Source: Myxococcota bacterium
GTDB lineage: Bacteria > Myxococcota_A > UBA796 > UBA2385
DNA length: 39,412 nucleotides
NCBI GenBank assembly: GCA_023150805.1
Contig: JAKLKF010000068.1
Location: 1-39,412, forward strand
Direction: 5' to 3'
Of the stretch, positions 29,112-38,349 are shown piece after piece. Position 1 is the stretch's first letter; the number at the start of each line of letters is the position of its first letter. The position numbers were made by a program, and so were the translations under genes. The notes beneath the pieces are model-generated. The model saw only the letters and a program-made list of their open reading frames with translations. It had not been told where the DNA came from and did not search any database.

Positions 29112-32100
29112 TGAAGGCCTGGCGGTGACGGCGCGCCCGCTGGCGCTGCACCTCCACCGCGGGGGCCGGCCCCATCAGGGGCGCCGCGCCGGCGCTGTCC
29201 GACTCGAGCGCTGCCAGGACCTCGAAGGGCTCCCGTCCGTCCGCCAGACCCCGCAGGACGGCGACGGCGACCTCCTCCGCCACATCCAGCCGGATCGGCC
29301 ACAGGGGGGCGACCACTGCCCGGGCGCCTGCGGCGACCAGGGCGCCAGCGACCCCCCCGGGCTCGTGGAAGGCGCTGCCCACTCGCCCGGACTCGCACGC
29401 CAGCAGGATGACGGTCGCGCCCGTGAATGCGCCGGGGTGGGCCGCCAGACCTTGCACGTCCAGCCGCTGGGGCTCGCCGCGCTCGTCGAGCAGCACCAGC
29501 GCCGCTGCGTCGGGTGCGGGGGCCTCGCCATGGGCGATGATGACGAACACGTCGTGGTCCCGGGCGCGGCGAAGCAGGCTGGAGGGGCTGGCGGGGCCGG
29601 TCAGGGCGTGGGGGAGCCCCACCGCGGTCCCGTGCTGGTCGCCGACGCTGACCAGCGCGCGTGTCTCGCCACGCGGGGCCGCCACTTCCACCAGGCGCCG
29701 CGCGGCAGGCACGCCGGCGGACCGCAGGTCCAGCGGCCCGGCGGCCGGGTCCGCCAGCACGACCAGGGTGGACCGCCCGCGAGGAGGTGCCTGGGACAGG
29801 TCTGCAAGCGCGAGCGCCGAGGTCGTGGCCACGGGCACCCGGCCCCAGATCTCCTGGGGCGCCACCTGCCGCAGGGTGTAGCTGGGGCACCACAAGATCG
29901 CACTGGGGCGGGCGTGGAGGAAACGCAGCACCGGCGCGGCGACGCCCTCCCGGGCCCAGGCCGCGACCGCCTGGTGCGCGGCCATTGCTGAGTCGTCGTT
30001 GTCCGGCGCCTGGGACAGCGCCTGCCAGAGCACGTCGTCCCGCACCGGAGGCGGTGGGAGCGGGATGCCCAGCACCTGGACCCGCTGCCGTTGCCGGTCG
30101 TCGTACCAGAGGAGGACGGTCAGGCTCACGAACGGGACCAGGACCACCGCGACGGCTACGGCCCCCGGGTGTGCGCGCAGCCAGGTCCAGGTCGCGCCTA
30201 GTTCCGGGTCTGCCGACAGGAAGTCCGGAGCGCTGGCCTTGATGTCGCGGAGGGCCACGGTCAGCGCGACAGGGTCCCGCCGGGCCAGGACATCCAACCA
30301 CGCAGGCCATCGATCCAGACCGACGGAGTCCGGGCGCTGGAGCCGCGCCACCAGCGGCCTGCGCAGCGGGGCGAAGCCACGCAGGACCCAGCGAAGGACC
30401 AGGTGGGCGCGGTCGCCATCCATGGCGAAGGCGAGCCCGGGTTGGGCCACCTGGGGACCCTGTTCAGCCAGGCTTCGGGCCAGGACGTTCGCGACCTGCA
30501 GGGCCGCATAGGCCTCCCGGGCAGCGGAGGGGTGATGGAGCATCAGGAAGGGCATCGCCGCACCCATGGCGGCCCAGCCCTCCTCCGCCACCGCGATGGT
30601 GTCCCGCAGGGCGCGGGCCCAAAGGCTGCCCCGGACCAGCTCCAGGGCGGTCTTGGCCAGCTCCTCGCCCGGGCCCAGGCTACGGGCTGTCTCGGTCGCT
30701 AGCCGCAGCCAGCGGATCGCCTTGTCCCACGTCAGGGCGGGTGGCCAGGGCAACTCGTCGGACCTCCCTCCCGCCTGGGCCCCCAGCGCTGTCACCAGGG
30801 CCGACCCGGCGATGAAGCAGGTCTCCCAGTGATGGCGGACGTTCGCCTCGGGCGTTCGCACCTGCACGGCCTTCTCGCAGAGCGCCAGCCCCTCGCGCAG
30901 CTCGGACGAGGTCACGTCACGACCGATGATGAGAGCGTTGGCCAGGTTGTGCTGCATGGTGGCGATCAGGTGCGGGTGGCGCCCCTGCTCCGCCAAGACC
31001 AGCTCGGCCCGCCACACCGCCGCCTCGGCCTGCCTGCCCTTCGTCGCGCGCTCCAGCGCACCCAGGCATACACAGCGGTTCAGGCGGAAGTTGCGGTGCT
31101 CGTGCTCCTCATCGAGGAAGGCCTGGTCCACGGCGTCGAAGGTCGCGAGCGCGGCCCGCAAGGCGGCCACGTGCGCCTCACCGGACACCTCGTGGGCGAT
31201 CAGGGTCCTCTGCCACGCCAGGTACGCATTGTACTCGGCCACACGGTACGGGGTAGAAGCCAGCTTCACCGCCTCTTCGATGTGGGCCTCGGCGGCGCGG
31301 AGCCGGGACATCCGATCACCGTCTCCGCCATGGGACAGCGCGTCCGCCAGGCACAGCAGCGAGTTGGCCGCCAGTTCTCGGTTTCCCTCCTTTCTCGCGC
31401 GCTGCGCAAGCTGGGCGTACAACCTACGGGCTTCTTCGGTGTTCGCCTCGATGTCTCCCGAAGGCGAGTAGCGCAGCCCCCTGGCGACCAGCTCTACGGT
31501 GTCGGTAGACGCCAGCGCCTCGCCCCCTTCCAGCGCCATGGCCGCCGTGGCCAGCTCGACGGACAGCGCGAAGTCTCGAACCGGGTCATCCGCGTGGTCG
31601 AGTGGGCTCCAGATGCGCGCGTGCTCCCGGAGGAGAAAGGCTCTCACCTGGTCCTCGGCCACCTTGTCATGCGCCTCGCGGGCCAGGCGGCTCGCCTCCC
31701 GCACCTCGCTGACAGGCCTGAGGCGTCTCCGGCACAGCTCTGCCAGGATTCGCAAGCGAGCGAGCGCGACACCCGGCGCTGCATCGTCGTCGTGAGGAGC
31801 CTGGTCGAGGTCGGCCAGGACGCGCTCCATCTCGTCGGGCTTTCCCAGCATGGAGAGCCCCTCCATTGTCTGATCCAGCTGGCGCGTTGCCTCGTCGTCC
31901 GGTCGCAGGCGCTGTCCAAGCTCTGCGCGGGCCCGCTGACCCGCGGGCATCAGACGGCTCGACACATCCACGTACGCCCGACAGGCCGGGTTCGTCATGA
32001 CGAGGAGCACGTGCGCTACCAGCGACTCTGCTGGGGGCCTGTTTGGCGCCTGGATGTCGGCTTCGCGCTCCGGGTATCGACGCTTGAGCTCCTCGCGGAT

Positions 32101-35100
32101 GGCGTTCGGGCGAGGGTCGTTGGGGCGCAGCGCCTCCCTGTCACCAAGCGTCTTCAGCAGGAAGTCGAGCGCCCCTTCGACGTGGTTGGCGTCGGCGCGC
32201 ACGGCCTCAAGGAGCAGCTCCGATGCTCGTGAGAGCCTGTCGGCCTCGGGCCAGTCAGGGTGCTGCAGGGCCACCCGTGCGGACGCCAGGAGGGACTCGG
32301 CACGCAGCCAACCTGTGCGCCCACGCGCTGACCGCTGCAGAAGTTCGAGCGCCCGCCGCAGGTCGTCCGGCCCACCGCGCTGGCAGAGCGCGTCGCCATG
32401 CACCTTCTGGAGCTTCGCCAACTGCGACTTGTGGAGTTCGTGCTGCGCAACCTCATCGTAGATGCCGAGCGCGCGCTCCACGTCCTCGTCGGGAGGCATC
32501 TTCCAGGCGTTGCCCAAGGAGATCAGGAAGTCGGGAAGCTCCGACATCGCCTCACGACGGGCGATCTCGACCGCCTGTCCCAGCAGGTCGCGGGCCTCCT
32601 GGATCTGGTGCTTCGCGCCTGCACGGAAGGGAGCGTCATGCACGAGGTGCATCAGCTTCACTGCGCGGGACCAGGCCTCTCGCGCGTACGTGGGGGAATT
32701 GGCCGTCGGGGTGGTCAGTGGCCTGGGAGCCCGCGGGACGCCGCTGCGCGCCCTCTGGATCTCGTCGAGGATGGCCGCTGCCATGCCTGGCCTCTCGCCC
32801 TCGGGGATGGCCGACACGGCGGCATCGAGCTCGGTCCACGCGCCCTCTCCGATGACGGCACCGGAGACCTCGCCATGGACCAGCTCGAACAGCGCCTCTT
32901 GGGCCTGTTCATTCAGCACCTCCTGCGCTTGGACCAGGCACGCCAGGACGTGGTCTGCCCGATCGCGACGAATGTGCACCACCTCCATCAACGAAAGGAA
33001 CCCCTCCTCCAGCCAGGAGGGCTCCAGGTGCACCGGATGCCCGGCCACCAATCGCACCAGCCAGGCGGGGGTGGCGTCCCACGGTCCCTCGATCCCGTCG
33101 GGGGGGCGTGTCAGGCCCTGGGGTTCTGCCGAGGTGAGGTCCCGGATCCAGTTCAACCGGGCCTGTGCCAATGGCAGCGTGTCGGGAGCGTGCGCACCAC
33201 GGGCCACCAACGCCAGCAGCTCGGACGCCAGCGACATGGCCGCAGGCAGGGTCAAGGGCCCAGGGATCAGCAACCTGTATGCCACCACGACCCGCAGCTC
33301 CGCGAGGTCGCTGGGCGGCATCGGGTGGTCGATCAGCAACCAGCGGGCGCGCTCGACCAGCTCCGGTCGGGCGCTGCCCGTCCGCGCGTCGACCTGGTCG
33401 GTGATGATCCGACCGATCACCGCGTGTCCGTGCGCCCGGGCCTCGGGGTCCTTCAAGCCGGGGACGGCGCGGGTCGCGTGCGTCCATGCCCGCTCCAGCA
33501 GGGAGGGGTCGCCGTCGGCCAGGATGCGGAAGCACGAGGCGAGGTCGATCCGCGCTCGGGGGGAATCGACCTGGTCCAGGATCTGCTCCAGCTCCATGCA
33601 CCGGGCCAGGCGGTCCTCCTTGCGGTCGGGGCCCAGCAACCGCACCAGCAGGTGGGTCGCGCCGAGCCGGTCGTGGAGGGGGAGGTCTCCGACCAGGGCG
33701 GCGTCGAGGATGTCGCAGGCCTCGGTGGTCGCGCCCAGGTGCGCCAGCAACCGGGCTTCTGCCACCCGACGCTGCTGCGAGCGGGCAGCCTGGGCAAGCT
33801 CCTGCAAGAGCGGTGCATCGAGCTGCTCGCTGTAGTCACAGGCCAGGTCCAAGAGGAGGTCCCAGCCGTCGTGGTCGTCCACCTCCGCGAGCGACTCGCG
33901 GAGGATCCGGTCCAGCGGCGCCGCCTGTCCCTGCGACAGGGCCAGGCGCGCCTCCTGCAGGCGCAGCGCAGCGACGGCAGCCCGGGTCGCGTTCCTCGCC
34001 CCGGCGCTGGAGATGGCGTCCATGGCGACCGCTCGTGGCGTAAGGCCCTGGTGCGCGGCCGCGGAGACCATGTGGGCGAAGTGGTGGGCCATGGCCGGCG
34101 CCATGTGGCTCTGGCGCTCGGTCAGCACCTGGCTGTGCTCGTCCCAGAGCGCCTGGTCGCCGTACACAAGCGCGATCTGCGCCAGGCGCAGGCGGCTGGC
34201 GGCCTCGTTCCTCCAGTCCTGGCCGCGGACCCTGTCGAGCGCGCGGCCGTACTCCAGCTTCGCGCCGTCGAGGTCGTGGACCGCCTCGAGGGCGAAGCCG
34301 AGCGCGTGATGCCCCATGGAGATGACCGTGTCGGACGCCCGCTCGGTCAGCACGGCCACGAGCGATCGCCCCTCGGCGACCGCGTCGTGGGCGCGGCGTG
34401 CACGGACCAGCGCGATGACATGCTCGGCGGTGATCTCCCACCGATAGGGTTCATCGACAGGCAGACACTGCATCGCCTCGGCCAGGAACCTCAGCTCCTG
34501 TGCGGGATCCGAGCGCCGAAGGACGCGGGCCTTTGCTTGGAGGAGGCGGGCCCGTTGGTCGGCCGGTAGCGACAGGGCCAGCACCTGGTCCAGGCGCGGC
34601 AGCACCTCCACATCCGAGGGGCCTCCCGAAGCATCGCCGATCTCCGCGGCTGTGCGCACCATCAACGCGACCACCTCGACGAGGCGCGGCAGGTCCGATG
34701 CGCGCCCCGCGTGTTCGAAGGCGGCCACCAGGTCCGCGGCCAGGGAAGTCGGGTCGCCTGACGCGTGAACCAAGAGCGCCCAGCGCGTGTTCGCGCGCAG
34801 CAGGTACAGCTCGGCCAGCGACGCCTCGTGTCCGGGGTCGGCGATAAGGCCGTCGAGCAGGCGCAGGCGCAGGTCGAGCAGGCGCGGCATCCCCAGGTTC
34901 CCGATGGCATCGACGGCATCCTTGCGCAGCGCGGGTGACCAGAACGCATGGGCGGTACCTTCAACCGCTCGCAGCAGGACCAGCGCCAGGACCAGTCGGC
35001 TCAGTGGCAGCACCGCTGTGTCAGTGAACAGCTCCAACAAGCTCATGGTGAGCGATGGGACGCGGATAGTCGCCGCCTCTCGCTCGATGTCCGCCGTGGT

Positions 35101-36390
35101 GACCTGCCGGCAATCACCAAGGCGGCCGACCGCCCGGTCGACCTGGTCTCGAAGGGTCGCAAAGGCCGGGGCTGCCTCGGCGTGCTCCTTCTCGCGGTCT
35201 CGGGCGACGGCGCGGAGCATGTCCACCGCGGCGGCCAGCAGGCCCCCCTCCTTGGCGCTGACGCCATCCAGTGGGGAGAGGTCGGCGAGGAGGGCTCCCA
35301 TGCCGTGCGAGGCCTCGGTGTGCCGAGGCAGCGCGACGGCGACGAGCGCCTGCGCCAGCTCGGGTGCGAGCCTGGCTGCAACGTCTTGGAGCTCCACCAG
35401 GGACGCGTGCAGCTCTCCTTCCGGGAAGCCTCGAACGAGGATCTCCAGGTCGATCGGGCGCGCCCTGGGCCAGAACAGCATTGCGACCAGCCCCTTGTCT
35501 GACCAGCCGTGCTCATGGAGCAGGTGGCCGGCGACGTACGCGACGGCCGTGCGTTCGAGGCGGCCCTGGTGGCGCGCCCAGTCCGCGAACCAGCTCGGCA
35601 GCTCTTGCACCTGTGGGGGGCCATCTCCGCAGAGCGCGCGGCGCTCGATCTCAAGGACCAGGGGGTGGTCGGCGTACTCATCCCAGTGGGCCGTCGCCAT
35701 CGCGTCCAGGAAGGTGAGCGCCAGCCCTCGCACCGGTTCGGCCCCGACCTCCTGCAAGCGCGCCAGGACTGTGTCGATGAGCTCTGCGCTCATGGTCGGA
35801 AAGGGCAGCTCGGGCACGGCAGGGACCTTCAGCCTGGGCCAGAGCAGCCACGCGGTCGCTCGCACCAGCGCGGAGGTCTCCAGGTCGCCGTGTCCACGGA
35901 TGGCCTGGTAGACCGACACTCCCTCCAGCGCCGGGTGCAGGTGCCCGTCGCGAGTCAGGTGGTCAAAGATCCCCCAGGCTCGCTGGGGATCGCCTGCGGC
36001 GATGCTGGCGAGCACGGCGCGTGCGGCCAGCCACCCGCAGAGCCAGCCCATCCCGCCAGTGGACGCAGCCGCCGTGGCCGCCAGGAGCAGCGAGGTGGCC
36101 TGGGCCTGATCTTCGATCTGTGGACCGGTGAAGAGCGCCGCGTATGCATCTGCCCGGGTCCCTTCGCCACCGAGCAGGCGGGCGCGAGCCTCCAAGGCGT
36201 CAGGGAGCGCCTGGCCGGGCGGGCCGGCCTCGAGGCGACGGAGAAGCCAGCCGGTGCAGGGCCGCCGTGATCGCCTCGCTGCATCGACGTCGTCCTTCAT
36301 GATCCGTGCCGATGCGGCGCTCCAGATCCGCTCGCGCGTCTCGTCGTCCGCCTGGTCGAGGTGGTCCAGCAGCGTGGTGGGGTCTTCCAT
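29095..36390 (-). CDS. Giant helical-repeat CHAT protease with a membrane segment
   Basis: The 2431-residue protein starts at the ATG whose complement is 36388-36390, with GGAGG about six bases upstream; a longer in-frame start would add 65 unlike residues. Residues 1 to about 2070 are almost entirely amphipathic helices with TPR-like repeats (for example AEARLLAHLGATTEACDILD). A single hydrophobic segment, VAVAVVLVPFVSLTVLLWY, lies at about 2077-2097. The C-terminal ~300 residues are a CHAT (caspase HetF-associated with TPRs) domain with the catalytic pair His2287 in FVIIAHGEA and Cys2332 in ILLACESGR. CHAT proteases cut partner proteins once a repeat region senses a signal, often to cause cell death. 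The membrane helix just before the protease suggests action at the inner membrane. It converges on the sigma-factor pair, overlapping by 17 bases. Confidence 0.88.
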   Translation of the reverse strand: MEDPTTLLDHLDQADDETRERIWSAASARIMKDDVDAARRSRRPCTGWLLRRLEAGPPGQALPDALEARARLLGGEGTRADAYAALFTGPQIEDQAQATSLLLAATAAASTGGMGWLCGWLAARAVLASIAAGDPQRAWGIFDHLTRDGHLHPALEGVSVYQAIRGHGDLETSALVRATAWLLWPRLKVPAVPELPFPTMSAELIDTVLARLQEVGAEPVRGLALTFLDAMATAHWDEYADHPLVLEIERRALCGDGPPQVQELPSWFADWARHQGRLERTAVAYVAGHLLHEHGWSDKGLVAMLFWPRARPIDLEILVRGFPEGELHASLVELQDVAARLAPELAQALVAVALPRHTEASHGMGALLADLSPLDGVSAKEGGLLAAAVDMLRAVARDREKEHAEAAPAFATLRDQVDRAVGRLGDCRQVTTADIEREAATIRVPSLTMSLLELFTDTAVLPLSRLVLALVLLRAVEGTAHAFWSPALRKDAVDAIGNLGMPRLLDLRLRLLDGLIADPGHEASLAELYLLRANTRWALLVHASGDPTSLAADLVAAFEHAGRASDLPRLVEVVALMVRTAAEIGDASGGPSDVEVLPRLDQVLALSLPADQRARLLQAKARVLRRSDPAQELRFLAEAMQCLPVDEPYRWEITAEHVIALVRARRAHDAVAEGRSLVAVLTERASDTVISMGHHALGFALEAVHDLDGAKLEYGRALDRVRGQDWRNEAASRLRLAQIALVYGDQALWDEHSQVLTERQSHMAPAMAHHFAHMVSAAAHQGLTPRAVAMDAISSAGARNATRAAVAALRLQEARLALSQGQAAPLDRILRESLAEVDDHDGWDLLLDLACDYSEQLDAPLLQELAQAARSQQRRVAEARLLAHLGATTEACDILDAALVGDLPLHDRLGATHLLVRLLGPDRKEDRLARCMELEQILDQVDSPRARIDLASCFRILADGDPSLLERAWTHATRAVPGLKDPEARAHGHAVIGRIITDQVDARTGSARPELVERARWLLIDHPMPPSDLAELRVVVAYRLLIPGPLTLPAAMSLASELLALVARGAHAPDTLPLAQARLNWIRDLTSAEPQGLTRPPDGIEGPWDATPAWLVRLVAGHPVHLEPSWLEEGFLSLMEVVHIRRDRADHVLACLVQAQEVLNEQAQEALFELVHGEVSGAVIGEGAWTELDAAVSAIPEGERPGMAAAILDEIQRARSGVPRAPRPLTTPTANSPTYAREAWSRAVKLMHLVHDAPFRAGAKHQIQEARDLLGQAVEIARREAMSELPDFLISLGNAWKMPPDEDVERALGIYDEVAQHELHKSQLAKLQKVHGDALCQRGGPDDLRRALELLQRSARGRTGWLRAESLLASARVALQHPDWPEADRLSRASELLLEAVRADANHVEGALDFLLKTLGDREALRPNDPRPNAIREELKRRYPEREADIQAPNRPPAESLVAHVLLVMTNPACRAYVDVSSRLMPAGQRARAELGQRLRPDDEATRQLDQTMEGLSMLGKPDEMERVLADLDQAPHDDDAAPGVALARLRILAELCRRRLRPVSEVREASRLAREAHDKVAEDQVRAFLLREHARIWSPLDHADDPVRDFALSVELATAAMALEGGEALASTDTVELVARGLRYSPSGDIEANTEEARRLYAQLAQRARKEGNRELAANSLLCLADALSHGGDGDRMSRLRAAEAHIEEAVKLASTPYRVAEYNAYLAWQRTLIAHEVSGEAHVAALRAALATFDAVDQAFLDEEHEHRNFRLNRCVCLGALERATKGRQAEAAVWRAELVLAEQGRHPHLIATMQHNLANALIIGRDVTSSELREGLALCEKAVQVRTPEANVRHHWETCFIAGSALVTALGAQAGGRSDELPWPPALTWDKAIRWLRLATETARSLGPGEELAKTALELVRGSLWARALRDTIAVAEEGWAAMGAAMPFLMLHHPSAAREAYAALQVANVLARSLAEQGPQVAQPGLAFAMDGDRAHLVLRWVLRGFAPLRRPLVARLQRPDSVGLDRWPAWLDVLARRDPVALTVALRDIKASAPDFLSADPELGATWTWLRAHPGAVAVAVVLVPFVSLTVLLWYDDRQRQRVQVLGIPLPPPPVRDDVLWQALSQAPDNDDSAMAAHQAVAAWAREGVAAPVLRFLHARPSAILWCPSYTLRQVAPQEIWGRVPVATTSALALADLSQAPPRGRSTLVVLADPAAGPLDLRSAGVPAARRLVEVAAPRGETRALVSVGDQHGTAVGLPHALTGPASPSSLLRRARDHDVFVIIAHGEAPAPDAAALVLLDERGEPQRLDVQGLAAHPGAFTGATVILLACESGRVGSAFHEPGGVAGALVAAGARAVVAPLWPIRLDVAEEVAVAVLRGLADGREPFEVLAALESDSAGAAPLMGPAPAVEVQRQRARRHRQAFITWVG

Positions 36391-36428
36391 GTCGCCTCCG
36401 GGGAGTGCTTGCTGGACGCAACGAGGCC

Positions 36429-36460
36429 CGCCGTGCGGACAGCCAGGCTGTAGCGCGGCG
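36429..36460. promoter_or_regulatory. Long inverted repeat between the divergent CHAT and radical SAM genes
   Basis: Bases 36429-36436 (CGCCGTGC) pair with 36453-36460 (GCGCGGCG) with one G-T wobble. After a small 2/1 internal loop, ACAGCC (36439-36444) pairs perfectly with GGCTGT (36446-36451) around a single A. The structure is the strongest in any gap of the window. It lies about 40 bases upstream of the CHAT start and about 100 upstream of the radical SAM start. No T tract follows on either strand, so an operator or RNA-level switch is more likely than a terminator. Confidence 0.5.
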
Positions 36461-36562
36461 AGTGGGAGCCATGCGACCGGGTCGTCGGCTGGCTTGGCTG
36501 GATTCGTGTCCGCACGGGCTTCGGGCCTTCGTCCCCGGGAGACCCCAACGCCTGAGGTCCCC

Positions 36563-38041
36563 ATGGCCACCGCCCTCCTCATCATCCCCCCGCTCCTGAA
36601 GTACGCCGCCGGCCCGCTGCTGGGCCCCGCCCTGCTCGCCGGTGCAGCCTCCGCGGCCGGCCACGAGGTGGTCGTGGCCGACCTGAACGTCCGCTTCCTC
36701 CGCCAGCACCTTCACCTGGTCCCCAGCGCCCGGCCCGCTCGGGTCCACGGGGACCATGCCCGCCCACCCGAGGGACTGCGCGCGGCGGCCGAGCGGTACC
36801 TGGAGCGGGTCGCGCGCGCGATCACGGGCCCGGCGGGGCACCGGGAGCGCAACGCGGCGCTCACCCTGCCGGTCTCCCACGCCCAGGTGTACGAGGCCGC
36901 CCTGAGCCTGGCGCAGGGGCCCCTGGGGGCCTGGGTGGGTACCGCACTGGAGAACAGCGCGTCGAAGGCGCCGGACGTGGTGGGCGTGTCGGTCCTGTAC
37001 AGCGGACAGGTCCTGGCGGGGCTGGTCGCGACGATCGTGTCCCGGCACCGCTGGCCCTCGGCGCGGGTCGTCTGGGGTGGGCCGCACATCACCGCGCTGC
37101 GCGACGTGATCCCCTTCGACGCGGACTTCGGCCGCCTGGTGGACGGCTTCGTCTTCGGCGCGGCGGACGCCACCTTCGTGGAGCTGCTCGACGCCATCGA
37201 CCGCGGCGCGCCCTGGCCCGAGGCGGTCGTACGCGCGGGCAGCGGTCGGACCACGCACGGCGCTTCGAGCGGGCGCGCCTTGCCACGCTTCGATGACCTG
37301 GACCAGTACGGCGTCCCCGTCCTGACCCTGCCGGCGCAGACCGGGCGGGGCTGCGCCTACGGGCGCTGCACCTACTGCACCTACCCGGCCATCGAGGGGG
37401 CCGTCGTCGACCTGGGCCTGGACATGCTGGAGCAGGTGGTCCGCCTGGCCATGGAGCGGTCGGCAGCCGTGTCCCTGAAGGACAGCCTGCTGGTCCCGGC
37501 CCGGCTGGCGCAGGTCGCTGACCTGGTGGCCGGCCGCGTCCCGTGGGCGGGGTGCACGAAGCTGCACCCGCGCCTGGACCGGGCCTTCGTCGCCCGCCTG
37601 GCGGCGTCAGGCTGCCGGACGCTGGAGTTCGGCCTGGAGACGCTGCTGCCGGACAGCCAGGAGCTGATCGCGAAGCGGCAGACGGGGGGGCTCCTGGCCC
37701 AGGTCCTCGACGCCTGCGCACGCGCAGGGGTCCACCCGGTCGTGAACCTGATCACCGGCTTCCCCGGCGAGGACCCCGCCAAGGCGGAGGCGATGCGCGC
37801 CGCGGTCGAGCATGCGCTGCTCCAGGCGGGCGGGCCGGGCTTCGGCCAGGTCGAGCACAACAGCTTCGAGCTGGAGCGGCTGGCCCCGCTGGCCAAGGAC
37901 CCGCGGATCGAGATCACCGGCTCCTGGCCCTGGGCGTCGGTGATGGACTGGCGGTGGAGGGGCCAGGGGGCGACGGGGGACTACCAGGTCACCAGCGGGG
38001 TGCAGGTCTCGCGGATGTTGGCGCGGGCGAGCCTGATGTAG
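36563..38041 (+). CDS. B12-binding-type radical SAM protein
   Basis: The 492-residue product starts at ATG 36563. Residues about 1-210 resemble a cobalamin-binding Rossmann domain (LLIIPPLLKYAAGPLLGPALLAGAASAAGHEVVVADLN, later VVGVSVLYSGQ and VVWGGPHITAL). A radical SAM domain follows with GRGCAYGRCTYCTYP, a CX4CX2C cluster motif in place of the usual CX3CX2C, then FGLETLLPDSQELIAKRQTGG and NLITGFPGE. Such enzymes use a 4Fe-4S cluster and SAM, often with B12, for methylation or rearrangement, including in peptide natural products. The substrate is unknown and no precursor peptide was recognised. The last 20 residues lie in a stretch that overlaps the opposite HNH-like gene and may not belong to the original protein. 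Confidence 0.8.
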   Translation: MATALLIIPPLLKYAAGPLLGPALLAGAASAAGHEVVVADLNVRFLRQHLHLVPSARPARVHGDHARPPEGLRAAAERYLERVARAITGPAGHRERNAALTLPVSHAQVYEAALSLAQGPLGAWVGTALENSASKAPDVVGVSVLYSGQVLAGLVATIVSRHRWPSARVVWGGPHITALRDVIPFDADFGRLVDGFVFGAADATFVELLDAIDRGAPWPEAVVRAGSGRTTHGASSGRALPRFDDLDQYGVPVLTLPAQTGRGCAYGRCTYCTYPAIEGAVVDLGLDMLEQVVRLAMERSAAVSLKDSLLVPARLAQVADLVAGRVPWAGCTKLHPRLDRAFVARLAASGCRTLEFGLETLLPDSQELIAKRQTGGLLAQVLDACARAGVHPVVNLITGFPGEDPAKAEAMRAAVEHALLQAGGPGFGQVEHNSFELERLAPLAKDPRIEITGSWPWASVMDWRWRGQGATGDYQVTSGVQVSRMLARASLM

Positions 38042-38286
38042 GATTCGAGCTCGAGCTGCTGGCCGAAGCGGTTGTTGCAGCCTCGGCAGAGCATCACGAT
38101 GGTGTGGAGGTGGTCTCCCGTCCCCACCTGCTTCACGTGGGCGCCGACCGCGGGGATATTGGGGCAGCCCTTGGTGCCGCATTTCAGGGGCCAGGACCTG
38201 GCCCCGGAGTACCTCTCCCAGTGCTTCGTCCAGCTTCCACAGGTGCAGGTCTTGCCGCTGGTGTTGTTCAGGTTCATCACCCACAT
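37981..38286 (-). CDS. Small HNH-like zinc protein
   Basis: The 101-residue product reads on the minus strand from ATG at 38286, with GGAGG five to six bases upstream, to the stop at 37981-37983. It starts MWVMNLNNTSGKTCTCGSW and has four CxxC-like positions: Cys14/Cys16, a CGTKGC group, and CRGCNNRFG. AHV stands before the last pair, giving the His...Cys-x2-Cys-Asn spacing of treble-clef HNH proteins. Short proteins with the NNTSGKTC-CGSW start recur in many bacteria as uncharacterised orphan genes. The base composition (more A/T) differs from the flanking genes. Nuclease activity is possible but not shown by the motif alone. Its 3' end overlaps the radical SAM gene by 61 bases. Confidence 0.7.
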   Translation of the reverse strand: MWVMNLNNTSGKTCTCGSWTKHWERYSGARSWPLKCGTKGCPNIPAVGAHVKQVGTGDHLHTIVMLCRGCNNRFGQQLELESYIRLARANIRETCTPLVTW

Positions 38287-38349
38287 GCTTGCCTCCGTGT
38301 GACGGCCATCACATCTTCAAGCGGAATGCTATCCCCACGTGAGCTCCCC

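Noticed and set aside
32398..34569. A 723-codon plus-strand frame inside the CHAT gene
   Set aside because: Its product is Gly/Arg/Gln-rich with no recognisable domain. The minus-strand CHAT frame is continuous and ends in an intact catalytic domain.
36391..36585. Upstream start for the CHAT protein
   Set aside because: The extra 65 residues are Arg/Pro/Gly-rich and cross the inverted repeat; the ATG at 36390 has GGAGG directly upstream.
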